Shown here piece by piece: positions 36,409-45,882 of a stretch of DNA of 64,000 bases; the first letter of the stretch is position 1, and every line of letters begins with the position of its first letter. The stretch spans positions 62,001 through 126,000 of the forward strand of contig CAZFBA010000003.1 of assembly GCA_964517135.1 (NCBI GenBank). Reading direction: 5' to 3'. The translations under genes and the position numbers were made by a program. The notes under the pieces were generated by a model. It ran no database searches. It was not told the origin of the DNA and worked only from the letters and a program-made list of their open reading frames with translations. The DNA comes from CAZFBA01 sp964517135 (lineage in GTDB: Bacteria; Cyanobacteriota; Vampirovibrionia; JBFMGH01).

Positions 36409-36744
36409 ATGTTAAACGATGGTGCTGGTTACAACATACCTTTGTCACTCAAACAAATGGAATCAATCCCTTTTATTAACGACAGGGTAACAAAACAGGA
36501 AGAAACATCACCTGGAAAGGTGCTTGAAAGCTTCGGCAACATTCTTCAAAACCAGATAGAAGAAACAAACAAACTTAAAAAAGATTCTGAAAGGGCACAG
36601 GAACTCTTCGCAACAGGCGGTAACATCTCTCTACACGAAGTTATGATCAAAGCTGAAAAAGCTGGAATGGCTATGCAGCTAACATTGCAGCTCAGAAACA
36701 AGTTGCTAAGTGCCTATAAAGAAATTCAAAATATGCATGTGTAA
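36409..36744 (+). CDS. fliE: Flagellar hook-basal body protein FliE
   Basis: About 111 residues, the normal FliE size. The conserved C-terminal half is present (GGNISLHEVMIKAEKAGMAM, LQLRNKLLSAYKEI). FliE joins the MS ring to the rod. The ATG at 36409 is preferred over a TTG at 36397 because GGAGG directly abuts the TTG and is 12 bases from the ATG. It lies 27 bases after flgC. Confidence 0.92.
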   Translation: MLNDGAGYNIPLSLKQMESIPFINDRVTKQEETSPGKVLESFGNILQNQIEETNKLKKDSERAQELFATGGNISLHEVMIKAEKAGMAMQLTLQLRNKLLSAYKEIQNMHV

Positions 36745-36786
36745 GTTAATTCTTCATTAGGGGTTAACAAAGTCGGGTAATTTTCA

Positions 36787-38370
36787 ATGAATATAATCAT
36801 GGAGCAAATTAAAAATTGGTGGATCGAAAGAAGCTTCGGGCAAAAGTTTTCTTTGCTCTTTCTTGTTATAGCATTGGTAGGTGTTATGACATATCTGTTT
36901 GCTGTAAGCACCCAGCCAGATTGGGAAGTGCTGCATGATAAACTTTCTCCTGCTGATGCTTCTGCTGTGGCCGCTCACCTGAAAAGTAACGGTATACTCT
37001 ATAAAATTACTAACGGTGGCCAAACAGTTCTTGTACCCAGAAAGGTTGTAGACCAGGCAAGGCTCGAAATTGCCCGTGAAGATATTATAACCCACGAAGA
37101 AGTAGGCTATGAAGGCATTCATGATATTCCTCTTGGTCTTACTGAAACATTTCAAAAACTCTCAAGACAAAGAATGTTACAGGGTGAAATAGTCAGAAGC
37201 ATCAAAAAAATTAGAGGTGTAGAGTCTGCCAGTATTCTAGTTGCAGAACCTGAAAGAAGTATCTTTACCTCTCAGGATGAATTACCTTCTGCTTCAGTTA
37301 TGCTAGTACTTGATCCAGGAGTAAAAATCAAACAGGAACAGATCAAAGCTATTAAAAACCTTGTATCTCACGCAGTACCAAGACTATCTTATGAAAGAGT
37401 CTTTGTATCAGACCAGAATGGAAAAGTTTTATCTGAAAAAATAACTGATAGCAGCTCTTCTATTGATGAATTACGATCATTATACGAAGATAAAATCGAA
37501 CAAAAAGTTCATGAAGTACTTATAAATGTAGTAGGTAAAGGCAATATAAAGGTTGCAGCTACTGCTGAGATTAATTTCGACAGAACAACAGCAAAAATAG
37601 AACGTTATATACCCACCGGTCAGGCTTCTGACGGAACAGCTGCTGGCGTTCTTATCAGTGAGCAAATATTAGATGAAAAATATGAAGGCAAAGACGGCAA
37701 AGGCCCCGGTGGAATTCCTGGTGCAACTACTAATATTAATGATCCCAGCTATGTTGCAGCTGATGGCGATGGCGCCAACAAAAGCTCTGACTACAATAAA
37801 AATAGCACCGTCAAAAACTTTGAAGTATCTAAAGAAATAAAAGATATTGTTTATGCTCCAGGACAGGTGCAAAGACTTTCTATAGCTGTCGCAGTTAATA
37901 AAGTACTCACAAATCAGGAAAGATTAGCTATTGAAGATCTGGTTAAGTCTGCTGCCGGCATAGATATGGCAAGAGGTGATATAGTTACTGTTCACGGAAT
38001 GGCTTTTGCAGGCTTAAAAGAACTTAAACAACAAGAAGAGCTAATGCAAAAAGAAATGGAAATGAATCAATATATGAGCCTTATTGATAAAATTGCTCCT
38101 TATGCCCTGATACTTCTCTTTGGTGGTGTTACACTAAGTATTCTATGGTCTCTGATAAAAAGACCTGTTGAAGTTGAAGCATATGAAGAAATTGCTGAAC
38201 CAGAATTTGACTTTCCTGAAGCACCAGAAATTCTTGAAGCTGCGAGTATACCAATTGTTGAAGCTAAACTCGACCCGGAAATTGAACGTATGAGAAACGA
38301 AATCAACCAGTTTGTTATGAACGACCCGGGCGAAGCCGCAAGACTCCTGTTAAGCTATATTAAAGACTAA
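36787..38370 (+). CDS. fliF: Flagellar MS-ring protein FliF
   Basis: 527 residues, inner membrane. First span at about 20-40 (FSLLFLVIALVGVMTYLFAV), then the two ring-building motifs in the periplasmic part (WEVLHDKLSPADASAVAAHL, RQRMLQGEIVRSIKKIRGVESASILV), a Gly/Asp-rich region (about 295-335), a second span at about 442-462 (APYALILLFGGVTLSILWSL) and a cytoplasmic tail. The tail ends NDPGEAARLLLSYIKD, the kind of segment that binds FliG, although fliG is not next to it. Two ATG codons (36787, 36799) are both plausible starts. Confidence 0.95.
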   Translation: MNIIMEQIKNWWIERSFGQKFSLLFLVIALVGVMTYLFAVSTQPDWEVLHDKLSPADASAVAAHLKSNGILYKITNGGQTVLVPRKVVDQARLEIAREDIITHEEVGYEGIHDIPLGLTETFQKLSRQRMLQGEIVRSIKKIRGVESASILVAEPERSIFTSQDELPSASVMLVLDPGVKIKQEQIKAIKNLVSHAVPRLSYERVFVSDQNGKVLSEKITDSSSSIDELRSLYEDKIEQKVHEVLINVVGKGNIKVAATAEINFDRTTAKIERYIPTGQASDGTAAGVLISEQILDEKYEGKDGKGPGGIPGATTNINDPSYVAADGDGANKSSDYNKNSTVKNFEVSKEIKDIVYAPGQVQRLSIAVAVNKVLTNQERLAIEDLVKSAAGIDMARGDIVTVHGMAFAGLKELKQQEELMQKEMEMNQYMSLIDKIAPYALILLFGGVTLSILWSLIKRPVEVEAYEEIAEPEFDFPEAPEILEAASIPIVEAKLDPEIERMRNEINQFVMNDPGEAARLLLSYIKD

Positions 38371-38433
38371 TGAATAATTCTCTCGCTGACGCTATAATAT
38401 TATTAGATATTTTCATTGACCGGAGGATAAGCT

Positions 38434-39285
38434 TTGCCTTATAGCGGAAAAACTAAAAAATTGAATTCAGGTATAGTCAAGTATGGGAATGCTTATACCA
38501 TTGTTAGCAGTCAGGAAGATAACCTTTCAAGCGAAGAAGCTCAAAAGCATCTTTCAAAAGCACAAACAGAAGCTCAAAAATTACTTCAAGATGCCTTAAT
38601 ACAGGTAGACCAGACAATCAATAACGCACAATCAGAAGCTGCCGCTATACTTGAGCAAGCACAGACAGAAGCTGAAAAGATTCAAGCTCAGGCACAGGAA
38701 GCCGGTCAACAAATGGGATACGATGCTGGCTATCAGGAAGGCTATAACCAGGCGGTTGAAGAAGCAAACAGCATTATATGTAGTGCAGAGACGATTATTA
38801 ATGGAGCTTATCAAGCCCAAAAAGATATTCTTATGAATACAGAAAAAGAAATGCTGGGGCTGATAACTGCGATTGCTCGAAAAGTCATTCAAAAAGAAGT
38901 TAAAATGCAACCTGATATTATACTCAGAATGACAGAAGCCGCTATCAGAGAACTCAAAGAACGTGAAGTCGTTAAAATTATGGTCAATCCTAAAACTGTG
39001 GCTCTTATGACTAAAGCTTCAGATATTCTCATAAAAAGAATCAATTCTCTTAATACCATTAAAATTATTGAAGATAAGAGTGTGCCTGAAGGTGGAGTCA
39101 TTGTAGAATCTCCCGATGGCAAAATAGATGCTAGCATAGATACCCAGCTGGAAGAAATTTACAATAAATTAATAGACGAAGCAATGACTAATCCTGCCCC
39201 GATAGATATCCAGAAGGCCAAAACCCTTTCTCAAGACGATGTTAATAAGTATATCAATCAGAACAACCCGGATGAACAGGAATAA
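38434..39285 (+). CDS. fliH: Flagellar export apparatus protein FliH
   Basis: 283 residues. An Ala/Gln/Glu-rich helix (about 40-95, EAQKHLSKAQTEAQKLLQDA) precedes the conserved FliH/V-ATPase E-subunit-like domain (IARKVIQKEVKMQPDIILRM, VPEGGVIVESPDGKIDASID). FliH holds the FliI ATPase and regulates it. The start is TTG with GGAGG eight bases upstream. In most bacteria fliG separates fliF and fliH; here only 63 bases lie between them. Confidence 0.92.
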   Translation: MPYSGKTKKLNSGIVKYGNAYTIVSSQEDNLSSEEAQKHLSKAQTEAQKLLQDALIQVDQTINNAQSEAAAILEQAQTEAEKIQAQAQEAGQQMGYDAGYQEGYNQAVEEANSIICSAETIINGAYQAQKDILMNTEKEMLGLITAIARKVIQKEVKMQPDIILRMTEAAIRELKEREVVKIMVNPKTVALMTKASDILIKRINSLNTIKIIEDKSVPEGGVIVESPDGKIDASIDTQLEEIYNKLIDEAMTNPAPIDIQKAKTLSQDDVNKYINQNNPDEQE

Positions 39286-40601
39286 TGAACAGGCTCGATC
39301 TCAATAAATACCACAGAAAAATTGATGCAATGACTTCACTCAGGCCAATTGGTGAGGTTACACAGATTATAGGTCTGGTTATAGAAGCAAATGGCCCTCC
39401 ATCAAGTATTGGAGACCTGTGTTATATTTATTACAATAAGGAAGATCCCCCTCTGTGGACTGAAGTGGTCGGCTTTAGAGAAGATAAAGTTTTATTAATG
39501 CCATTCGGAGATCTTGGCGGATTGAAACCCGGAGCGCTGGTGGTCAACACCGGAAGGCCTATGCAGATAAAAGTAGGCTCAGAACTCCTTGGTAGAGTTT
39601 TAAATGGCCTGGGAGAACCGATAGATAATAATGGACCTATTCATGCTACTAAAACTTATTCTACCAGTAATGAAGCTATAAACCCGTTGATTAGAAAACG
39701 TATAACAGAGCCTGTAGCACTAGGTGTTAAAGCAATAGATGCTTTTATGACCGTAGGCAAGGGGCAAAGGATGGGTGTTTTTGCCGGTTCCGGGGTGGGT
39801 AAAAGCTCCGCAATAGGTATGATCGCAAGAAATACCAGCGCAGATATGAATGTCATTGCCCTGGTTGGTGAACGTGGTAGAGAAGTCAGAGAGTTTATGG
39901 ATAACTGCCTCGGCCCGGAAGGCCTGAGTAAATCTGTACTTGTAGTTGTTACATCTGATCAGCCTGCACTGCTCAAAATTAAAGCAGCACAGGTAGCAAC
40001 ATCTATAGCTGAATACTTTAGAGATGGTGGACGGGATGTTTTGTTTTTACTGGATTCTGTCACACGTATCGCTATGGCCTACAGAGAAGTCGGGCTGGCA
40101 GTAGGTGAACCGCCTGCTACCAGGGGCTATACACCTTCTGTATTTGCTAACCTCCCGAAATTGCTTGAAAGAGCCGGCACATCTGATAAAGGTACTATTA
40201 CCGGCCTGTATACTGTTCTGGTTGAAGGTGATGACTTCAACGAGCCGGTTTCAGATACTGTAAGGGGAATACTGGATGGCCACGTAGCTCTGTCAAGAGA
40301 ACTGGCAGAACAAAATCACTATCCGGCTGTTGATATTCTAACATCTATTAGCCGTGTTATGGTTGATATTGCTTCACCAGAGCATCTGAATGCCGTAAAT
40401 AAACTTAAAGACATCTTTGCATCTTATAGCAGGGCTAGAGATCTCATTAATATAGGAGCTTACGTTAAGGGAACAGACCCGAAGATAGATAAAGCAATTG
40501 AAATAATGCCTGCCTTAAACAAATTTTTAACACAGCCAATGGAACAAAAAGTGGAGTTTGAAGAAAGTATAAAACAGCTAATTCAGATTGCAAGCCGATA
40601 A
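39285..40601 (+). CDS. fliI: Flagellum-specific ATPase FliI
   Basis: 438 residues, the hexameric ATPase of flagellar type III export. Walker A is FAGSGVGKSS, Walker B is DVLFLLDSVTR, and the family signature GERGREVREF is present. It is distinguished from F1-beta by the FliI-type N-terminus and GEPPATRGYTPSVFANLPKL. It overlaps fliH by one base (TAATG). fliJ, which usually follows, is absent: the next gene is a secreted protein 233 bases on. Confidence 0.96.
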   Translation: MNRLDLNKYHRKIDAMTSLRPIGEVTQIIGLVIEANGPPSSIGDLCYIYYNKEDPPLWTEVVGFREDKVLLMPFGDLGGLKPGALVVNTGRPMQIKVGSELLGRVLNGLGEPIDNNGPIHATKTYSTSNEAINPLIRKRITEPVALGVKAIDAFMTVGKGQRMGVFAGSGVGKSSAIGMIARNTSADMNVIALVGERGREVREFMDNCLGPEGLSKSVLVVVTSDQPALLKIKAAQVATSIAEYFRDGGRDVLFLLDSVTRIAMAYREVGLAVGEPPATRGYTPSVFANLPKLLERAGTSDKGTITGLYTVLVEGDDFNEPVSDTVRGILDGHVALSRELAEQNHYPAVDILTSISRVMVDIASPEHLNAVNKLKDIFASYSRARDLINIGAYVKGTDPKIDKAIEIMPALNKFLTQPMEQKVEFEESIKQLIQIASR

Positions 40602-40834
40602 TCAACAGTAAATTCAGCTATTTTGCCCCCAGAAAAAAGCTGATAACCTTATCAAAGATTAGATACCGGTACGTTGTAATTCGTATGTATTACAAAACTA
40701 ATCAATATTATACCTCTGCTTACTTGCATCATATGGAAAAATATGAATAAAGCTCTCATTTCCACTGGTAATTAGTGTTTTTTTGTAATAAATTAAAAGA
40801 AATTGCTTCGAGAAAAATATTTCAGGAGGTTTAA

Positions 40835-43800
40835 ATGCGCCGGTTTTCTTTGATATTATCGATGTTTATTCTTGCAGGTCTGGTTTTTAGTCCTGTTATT
40901 GTTAGCTCTCAGGTGTCAAAAGATGCCTCAAAAGATTCACATACCCTTGATGTTATTATGGCATCTCCCGGGGCTTTTGAACAAACCTATGGTACAGTTC
41001 TTTATACCGGGGCACTGAATGCTGCTACTGATAAAACAAAAGAGCTTCAGAACAGACACGCTGAACTGGCCGAAGAAACCGTGAACGATATAGAACGACT
41101 TCGTTTTAAAATGGAACAAACACGCCGCCTGAATCAGGAATATCTTGATAGCATCTCTAAACAGCTTGAAATATGGAAAGCTATGGCAGATAAAGATCCT
41201 TCGCTGAAACCTGTTCTTTCAAGAGAAATAGAGCTGTTTAATATTGCTATACAGTTTCAGCTTGAAGAAAACATTAAATGGTCAGCCATTGATGGTGTTA
41301 TAGCAGAGATTGAAGAACTGGGTAAAAAGTCTCATCAGTCTGCTAACAAGTCTTTTACTAGAAGTAATTTTTATACAAAGCTGGTTTTACTTTATCTTGA
41401 CCTTGTAGAATTCTATAAAAACAAGTACAAAGAGCTTATTACATTTGCTACACTCTATCATGCATATCAGCAGAACCCTAATCTGAAATTAGCTGATAGT
41501 GTATTGAGTCAGGTTAAGCCTTATCACGAAAAGGAACTGGTTTTGTCCAAAAACCTGCTTTACGATCTGGATGACAATTTTAGTAAATTAAGGGATATAA
41601 GCCAGAAAGCCAATCAGCTTAAAGAATTTTATTATGACCTGGACAAGTTTTCACTTTCTGAAGTTAATAAACTTCTTGAAAACCTTAGATATCAAGCAGA
41701 TACAATGAAAGCAAGTCAGCATCAAATGCTTGCTAACGTTGATATGTTACCGGTTATTGAAGGTTATATTGATTATTATGAGACTCTTAAAGTTCAGCTT
41801 GAAGAGAAAATGATTGCAGACCAGATAAATGATGCTGTTTTGCTTGCCATGTATGACAAAGAGCTTACACGAATAGCTTATACAGGGATGCTATACCCTG
41901 GAAGCCAGTATGGTGGTTTCGGAAGCTGGGTATCCAGTGCTTGGGAAGGTGTTAAAACAGGAACTAAAGTTGCTACAGGTGCCGTATTTGCTGCTGCTGA
42001 TTATGCCACCGGCAAGACTGCTGATCTTGTATTTGAAGCTGTTGACAAGACACAGGCAGCCTATAATCACGGTTTATTCTCTGATGAATACAGAAAATTT
42101 TCACAGGCTTACGATGAGGCCGGAGAAAAAATCTATACAGTCTCTATTAAAGATACTTTTAAAGATCCATTAATGGCAACACTGAGAGGAGATGATAAGC
42201 AGGGCCTAGGGCAATCTGCTGTAAATAAAGCTCAACAATCTTTTGAGGCGAGTGATAAGTATCTTGCTGACCTTACAGGTTCAAATTTTGCCTCGCAGGT
42301 TATAATGAATACTGTTACCTGTGGGGGGTACGGCCTTGCAAAGGATGTAACTACTCTTAATGACGCTAATGCCTCTACCGGGCAAAAGATAGTTGCAGGT
42401 GCAGGTGTCGTTCTTGCCCTTGCTCCTGTACTGAGTGGGGCTAAAACAGCCAGTGAAGGGACAAAAGGAGCTTCTAAGTCGCTTGTTAAATCTGTTGGCA
42501 ACGTAGCAGATGATGTTGGAAGTGCTGTTACTAACGTAAGATCAGCTAGTGGCACTCTACAAAATGCTACCAGAAACCTGGCTCAATCAACCGATGATAT
42601 GATCAGGGCTGCAGGGCCGAACTTTAGGAATGCAGATATACTGGATCAGGGTTTTAATGCCGTTGCACAAAACTTCGATAATGCCATAATAAGTAGAGTA
42701 TCTGCCCAGCAGGCTTATAATCAGGCTAGAAATCAGCTCAATCAAACAATTAAGAATAACCTGACTCGTGTACCGGCTGATACTGTAAAAGGAGGGGCTT
42801 CCAGTGCTTTGAGTGGTTTTATTGCTGATCATTCACTTGATGCTATAGGGGGCAGGCTCCGGGATCTTTACTCTAATTCACTATCTCAGGCCATTAAGAA
42901 TGCAGAACCTATTCTCGGACAAACACTCGGGCAGGCTGTAGGTATTAAAGATATTGCCAACTTTACATTAACCAATTTTATTAATAACAATGTTACAGGT
43001 GGTATTACCACTATGCTTGATGGTATTTTAAACAGTGATAAAAATAACCAGTCACAGCAAGGTTCAGGTTCATCATCTCAGGTGCCTCAACCTCCTGGTT
43101 CGCCTGTTTCAAATATGCCGGGTCAGAATGTAGTTCCTCTGGTACCTTCTACAGGTGCGCAGCCTTCGCAGATGTACCCTCCGCCTTCTAATTTGTCTTC
43201 ACAACCTCCGATGGCACCTCCAGGGTATTTTATGCCTCCTGGCATGGGTATTCCACCCGGTGTTAACCTGCCGCCTGTTGATCCAAACCTTCTGGGTCAG
43301 TATTTATCAGGAATTGCAAACCCCAATCAGAATACCGGACAGGGTTATGATCCGGGTCTTATAGACCAGACTATCAGCCAGCTTCAGGCCAACCAGAGTA
43401 GTTATGATCAGAATAGAGGAGCAGATAATCAAAACAATCCTTATGTTACAATGATTCCTGATCGTTTTAATACAGATCCTAATGCAGGTTCTGGCCAGGG
43501 ACAGTCAACAATTGACCGTGTACAGAATATATCTCAACAAACTATGGGGCCAAAGCCTGTTAAACCAACAAAACCACCATCAAATAATACAAAGCCGTCT
43601 AAACCAAACCCAAGTACGCCTCCTCCAAATATCCCTATTGGTGATGGTATACCCGAAGTAGACAGGACAAATGGCATTGATGACGATAATGATGGTGTTA
43701 TTGATGAGGGCCCTGCTACTGGAAACTGTCAGATTGCTATCCATGATACAGGTGGTGATAAAGATGACCAGTGGGAATTAAAGCTTAATGGTAAGTCTAT

Positions 43801-44011
43801 AGGTCGTAATAGTCAGGGTAAAACCAGGTTCTGGGACTTTAACCTTAAAAAAGGCCAGCATAAAGTTTCTGCAACAGGTGTTGATGTCCCTGATAATGTA
43901 GGTACATATACTATATGGTTTGGAACATGCTCGAGTACTGGAGGCCCACCTTTAAGTGGTAACAATTTAAATAATGGTACTACTTTTACCTGGACTGTTA
44001 ATGTGCCGTAA
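40835..44011 (+). CDS. Large secreted multidomain protein with pre-toxin-like region and Pro-rich linker
   Basis: 1058 residues. Signal peptide (RRFSLILSMFILAGLVFSPV). Residues about 65-340 are long helices likely to form coiled coils. About 355-550 are Gly/Ala-rich (GSWVSSAWEGVKTGTKVATG, TGQKIVAGAGVVLALAPVLSG), loosely like the pre-toxin region of polymorphic toxins. About 745-830 are Pro/Gly-rich (PPSNLSSQPPMAPPGYFMPP) and about 910-935 are a Lys/Pro linker. At about 945 NGIDDDNDGVIDEG resembles Ca-binding repeats of surface proteins, followed by a C-terminal beta domain with two cysteines. AGGAGG precedes the ATG. It may be a surface or secreted effector; no toxin domain is recognised. Confidence 0.75.
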   Translation: MRRFSLILSMFILAGLVFSPVIVSSQVSKDASKDSHTLDVIMASPGAFEQTYGTVLYTGALNAATDKTKELQNRHAELAEETVNDIERLRFKMEQTRRLNQEYLDSISKQLEIWKAMADKDPSLKPVLSREIELFNIAIQFQLEENIKWSAIDGVIAEIEELGKKSHQSANKSFTRSNFYTKLVLLYLDLVEFYKNKYKELITFATLYHAYQQNPNLKLADSVLSQVKPYHEKELVLSKNLLYDLDDNFSKLRDISQKANQLKEFYYDLDKFSLSEVNKLLENLRYQADTMKASQHQMLANVDMLPVIEGYIDYYETLKVQLEEKMIADQINDAVLLAMYDKELTRIAYTGMLYPGSQYGGFGSWVSSAWEGVKTGTKVATGAVFAAADYATGKTADLVFEAVDKTQAAYNHGLFSDEYRKFSQAYDEAGEKIYTVSIKDTFKDPLMATLRGDDKQGLGQSAVNKAQQSFEASDKYLADLTGSNFASQVIMNTVTCGGYGLAKDVTTLNDANASTGQKIVAGAGVVLALAPVLSGAKTASEGTKGASKSLVKSVGNVADDVGSAVTNVRSASGTLQNATRNLAQSTDDMIRAAGPNFRNADILDQGFNAVAQNFDNAIISRVSAQQAYNQARNQLNQTIKNNLTRVPADTVKGGASSALSGFIADHSLDAIGGRLRDLYSNSLSQAIKNAEPILGQTLGQAVGIKDIANFTLTNFINNNVTGGITTMLDGILNSDKNNQSQQGSGSSSQVPQPPGSPVSNMPGQNVVPLVPSTGAQPSQMYPPPSNLSSQPPMAPPGYFMPPGMGIPPGVNLPPVDPNLLGQYLSGIANPNQNTGQGYDPGLIDQTISQLQANQSSYDQNRGADNQNNPYVTMIPDRFNTDPNAGSGQGQSTIDRVQNISQQTMGPKPVKPTKPPSNNTKPSKPNPSTPPPNIPIGDGIPEVDRTNGIDDDNDGVIDEGPATGNCQIAIHDTGGDKDDQWELKLNGKSIGRNSQGKTRFWDFNLKKGQHKVSATGVDVPDNVGTYTIWFGTCSSTGGPPLSGNNLNNGTTFTWTVNVP

Positions 44012-44559
44012 TGGAAGAATATATTCAACATCACCTGAAAAAAATGGAACAAACAGCTCCAGACTTCTGGAATGTTTCACCTGAAGTTGCTAAATTACTT
44101 TATATTCTAGCAAAAGCAAAGAATGCTACCCGTATTCTTGAGCTTGGAACTTCTAATGGTTATTCAACAATCTGGCTTGCCCTTGCAGCAAAAGAAACTG
44201 ATGGAAAAGTGATTTCAATAGAATTCTTTCAAGAACGGTTTGATCTGGCTAATGAAAACCTTAAAACCTGTAATTTGCAAGCTTATACTACTCTCTATCA
44301 GGGTAAAATACAGAAAATATTGCCATCTTTTAATAACTATTTTGATTTTATCTTTATTGATGCATGCAAAGAAGAATATCATGACTACATTTTAGAATTG
44401 GAAAGATTAACCCAAAAGGGAACTGTTATTATTGCTGATAATGTAGTTAGCCACAGAGATAAAATGCTACCTTTTATTGACTATATGACAAAAACCCTCT
44501 TTTATGACTGTGTAACACTTAATATCGATAATGGTTTAATGATTTGTTACAGGCGATAA
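44011..44559 (+). CDS. O-methyltransferase (CCoAOMT-like class I)
   Basis: 182 residues. The SAM site is clear: RILELGTSNGYSTIWLALAA, VISIEFFQERFDLA, and the metal-site region FDFIFIDACKEEYHDYI with GTVIIADNV. This is the family 3 O-methyltransferase pattern, usually acting on catechol-type hydroxyls with Mg2+. The start overlaps the stop of the large secreted protein by one base (TAATG), so the two are coupled although no functional link is obvious. It ends one base before the convergent WYL gene. Confidence 0.88.
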   Translation: MEEYIQHHLKKMEQTAPDFWNVSPEVAKLLYILAKAKNATRILELGTSNGYSTIWLALAAKETDGKVISIEFFQERFDLANENLKTCNLQAYTTLYQGKIQKILPSFNNYFDFIFIDACKEEYHDYILELERLTQKGTVIIADNVVSHRDKMLPFIDYMTKTLFYDCVTLNIDNGLMICYRR

Positions 44560-45501
44560 TTAGTCTTTATATATTTTTGACATCATCTTTAGTTTTTTAT
44601 ACATATCTTTTTTCAATTCTTCCGGCTCTAAAACCTCGCATTCATTGCCAAATGAAAGAATTTTTTGTATCATTTTAAACCGGCTGTACATTATAGTTTC
44701 AATGGTAATACTTTCATTGTTTCTTTCTATGATTTTTTCGTTTTCCTGTGGCTGATAACTAAGTGATAGAAGGCCTGTTAATCTGTATACAACTCTGGGA
44801 GGTTGTTTTTTATAAGGTATTTCATCGATTTCTAGTTTGCGAAATGATTCAATTCTGTCAACTCTTAAATACTGGGTTTCTTCCATATCGGTATTATAGC
44901 CCCATAAGTACAGAGCACCATTTTCATATCTTATATAGTCGCAAAGTATTTTTATATCTTTATTTTGACTAGAAGGAGATTTGTAATTGACCAGGATAAA
45001 GTGTTTTTTATCACAATGAAATTCTAATTCATTTATAACATCAAGCTTTAAAGTATAATCAATTTCTCTGGAGGCATTTTTACAGGAGTATAAAAGAATT
45101 TTTTTTGTTTCATCTTCTACAAATTCAGATATTGTGTTAATAAATTTATCAAAATTACTTGTAGCCTGCCAGTTTGAAAGGTTGGCAATATATTTTTTTG
45201 CTTGAATAATTGAGTTAATCTCACTGTATGTCAGGTTTAGCTTGAATGGGTGGTCTTTTAATATATATTTATAGTTATTCTTTTTTGATGGACGTGTTAT
45301 CTGGCATCCAAGGGCTTTTAGGGTATTTATATAAAGCCAGATAGAGTCTCTTGAAATAGCTCTGGAAACTATTATATCCTGTTTAAACTTTTCATTAATT
45401 TCTGCTTCACTATGAGGACCCTCTTTTAACATCTTTAACAAGGCGATTACTCTATAGCCAGTGAGGCTTAAGTTATCAAATTGCTTAATTTCTTTTGACA
45501 T
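44560..45501 (-). CDS. WYL-domain transcriptional regulator
   Basis: 313 residues. An N-terminal winged helix (about 10-80; ALLKMLKEGPHSEAEINEKF, then IVSRAISRDSIWLYINTLKAL) is followed by a WYL sensor domain (about 150-240: KHFILVNYKSPSSQNKDIKI, NGALYLWGYN, YLRVDRIESFRKL). WYL proteins bind nucleic acids or nucleotides and often regulate DNA-damage, defence or stress genes. No defence genes are adjacent. Confidence 0.85.
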   Translation of the reverse strand: MSKEIKQFDNLSLTGYRVIALLKMLKEGPHSEAEINEKFKQDIIVSRAISRDSIWLYINTLKALGCQITRPSKKNNYKYILKDHPFKLNLTYSEINSIIQAKKYIANLSNWQATSNFDKFINTISEFVEDETKKILLYSCKNASREIDYTLKLDVINELEFHCDKKHFILVNYKSPSSQNKDIKILCDYIRYENGALYLWGYNTDMEETQYLRVDRIESFRKLEIDEIPYKKQPPRVVYRLTGLLSLSYQPQENEKIIERNNESITIETIMYSRFKMIQKILSFGNECEVLEPEELKKDMYKKLKMMSKIYKD

Positions 45502-45882
45502 AAGTATTTATCAGGCTCTTTATTAATATTTTCCCATAAATAATACTATTAAGAGTTTACTATAACTATTCTTAATTGTCGTGGCCATATTTTCGGTTTT
45601 TCGAATACCTGAAATTAAATTTAATGCAAAAGGCGCAACCTCAATCTACGTCTGATTTTAGAAAAATTATAATTTTTTTAAAGCTTTGTAAATTTATATG
45701 TCCTTTTTCTAAAATTTTTCGATTCTCTAACTATAATAAACGCATTAGAAACACATTTAGAAAAATCTGGCATTCAGCTTATCCATCAGTCTTAATCAAT
45801 AAAAAACTTTTATTTACAATTGAAAGATTTTTCATTATGCTGTTTTTGCCTTCTTTTTGAGTTTTTGCTTGAGGAATCATAA
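45502..45882. other. Intergenic region upstream of the purine permease
   Basis: 381 bases. A possible 94-codon frame at 45576-45860 is Phe/Lys/Ile-rich and unconvincing. ATTTTAGAAAAA near 45656 and TTTTTCTAAAAT near 45703 are complementary 12-mers. I looked for a purine or preQ1 riboswitch core and found none. Confidence 0.4.

Noticed and set aside
44560..45501. WYL regulator as a sign of an adjacent defence island
   Set aside because: Its neighbours are a methyltransferase, a purine permease and a sugar kinase; no nuclease, helicase or toxin pair is present.
45576..45860. A 94-codon plus-strand frame before the purine permease
   Set aside because: GTG start without a ribosome site, Phe/Lys/Ile-rich composition expected of A/T-rich non-coding DNA, no recognisable segment.
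45502..45882. Purine or preQ1 riboswitch before the nucleobase permease
   Set aside because: The conserved core sequences of these riboswitches were looked for and not found.
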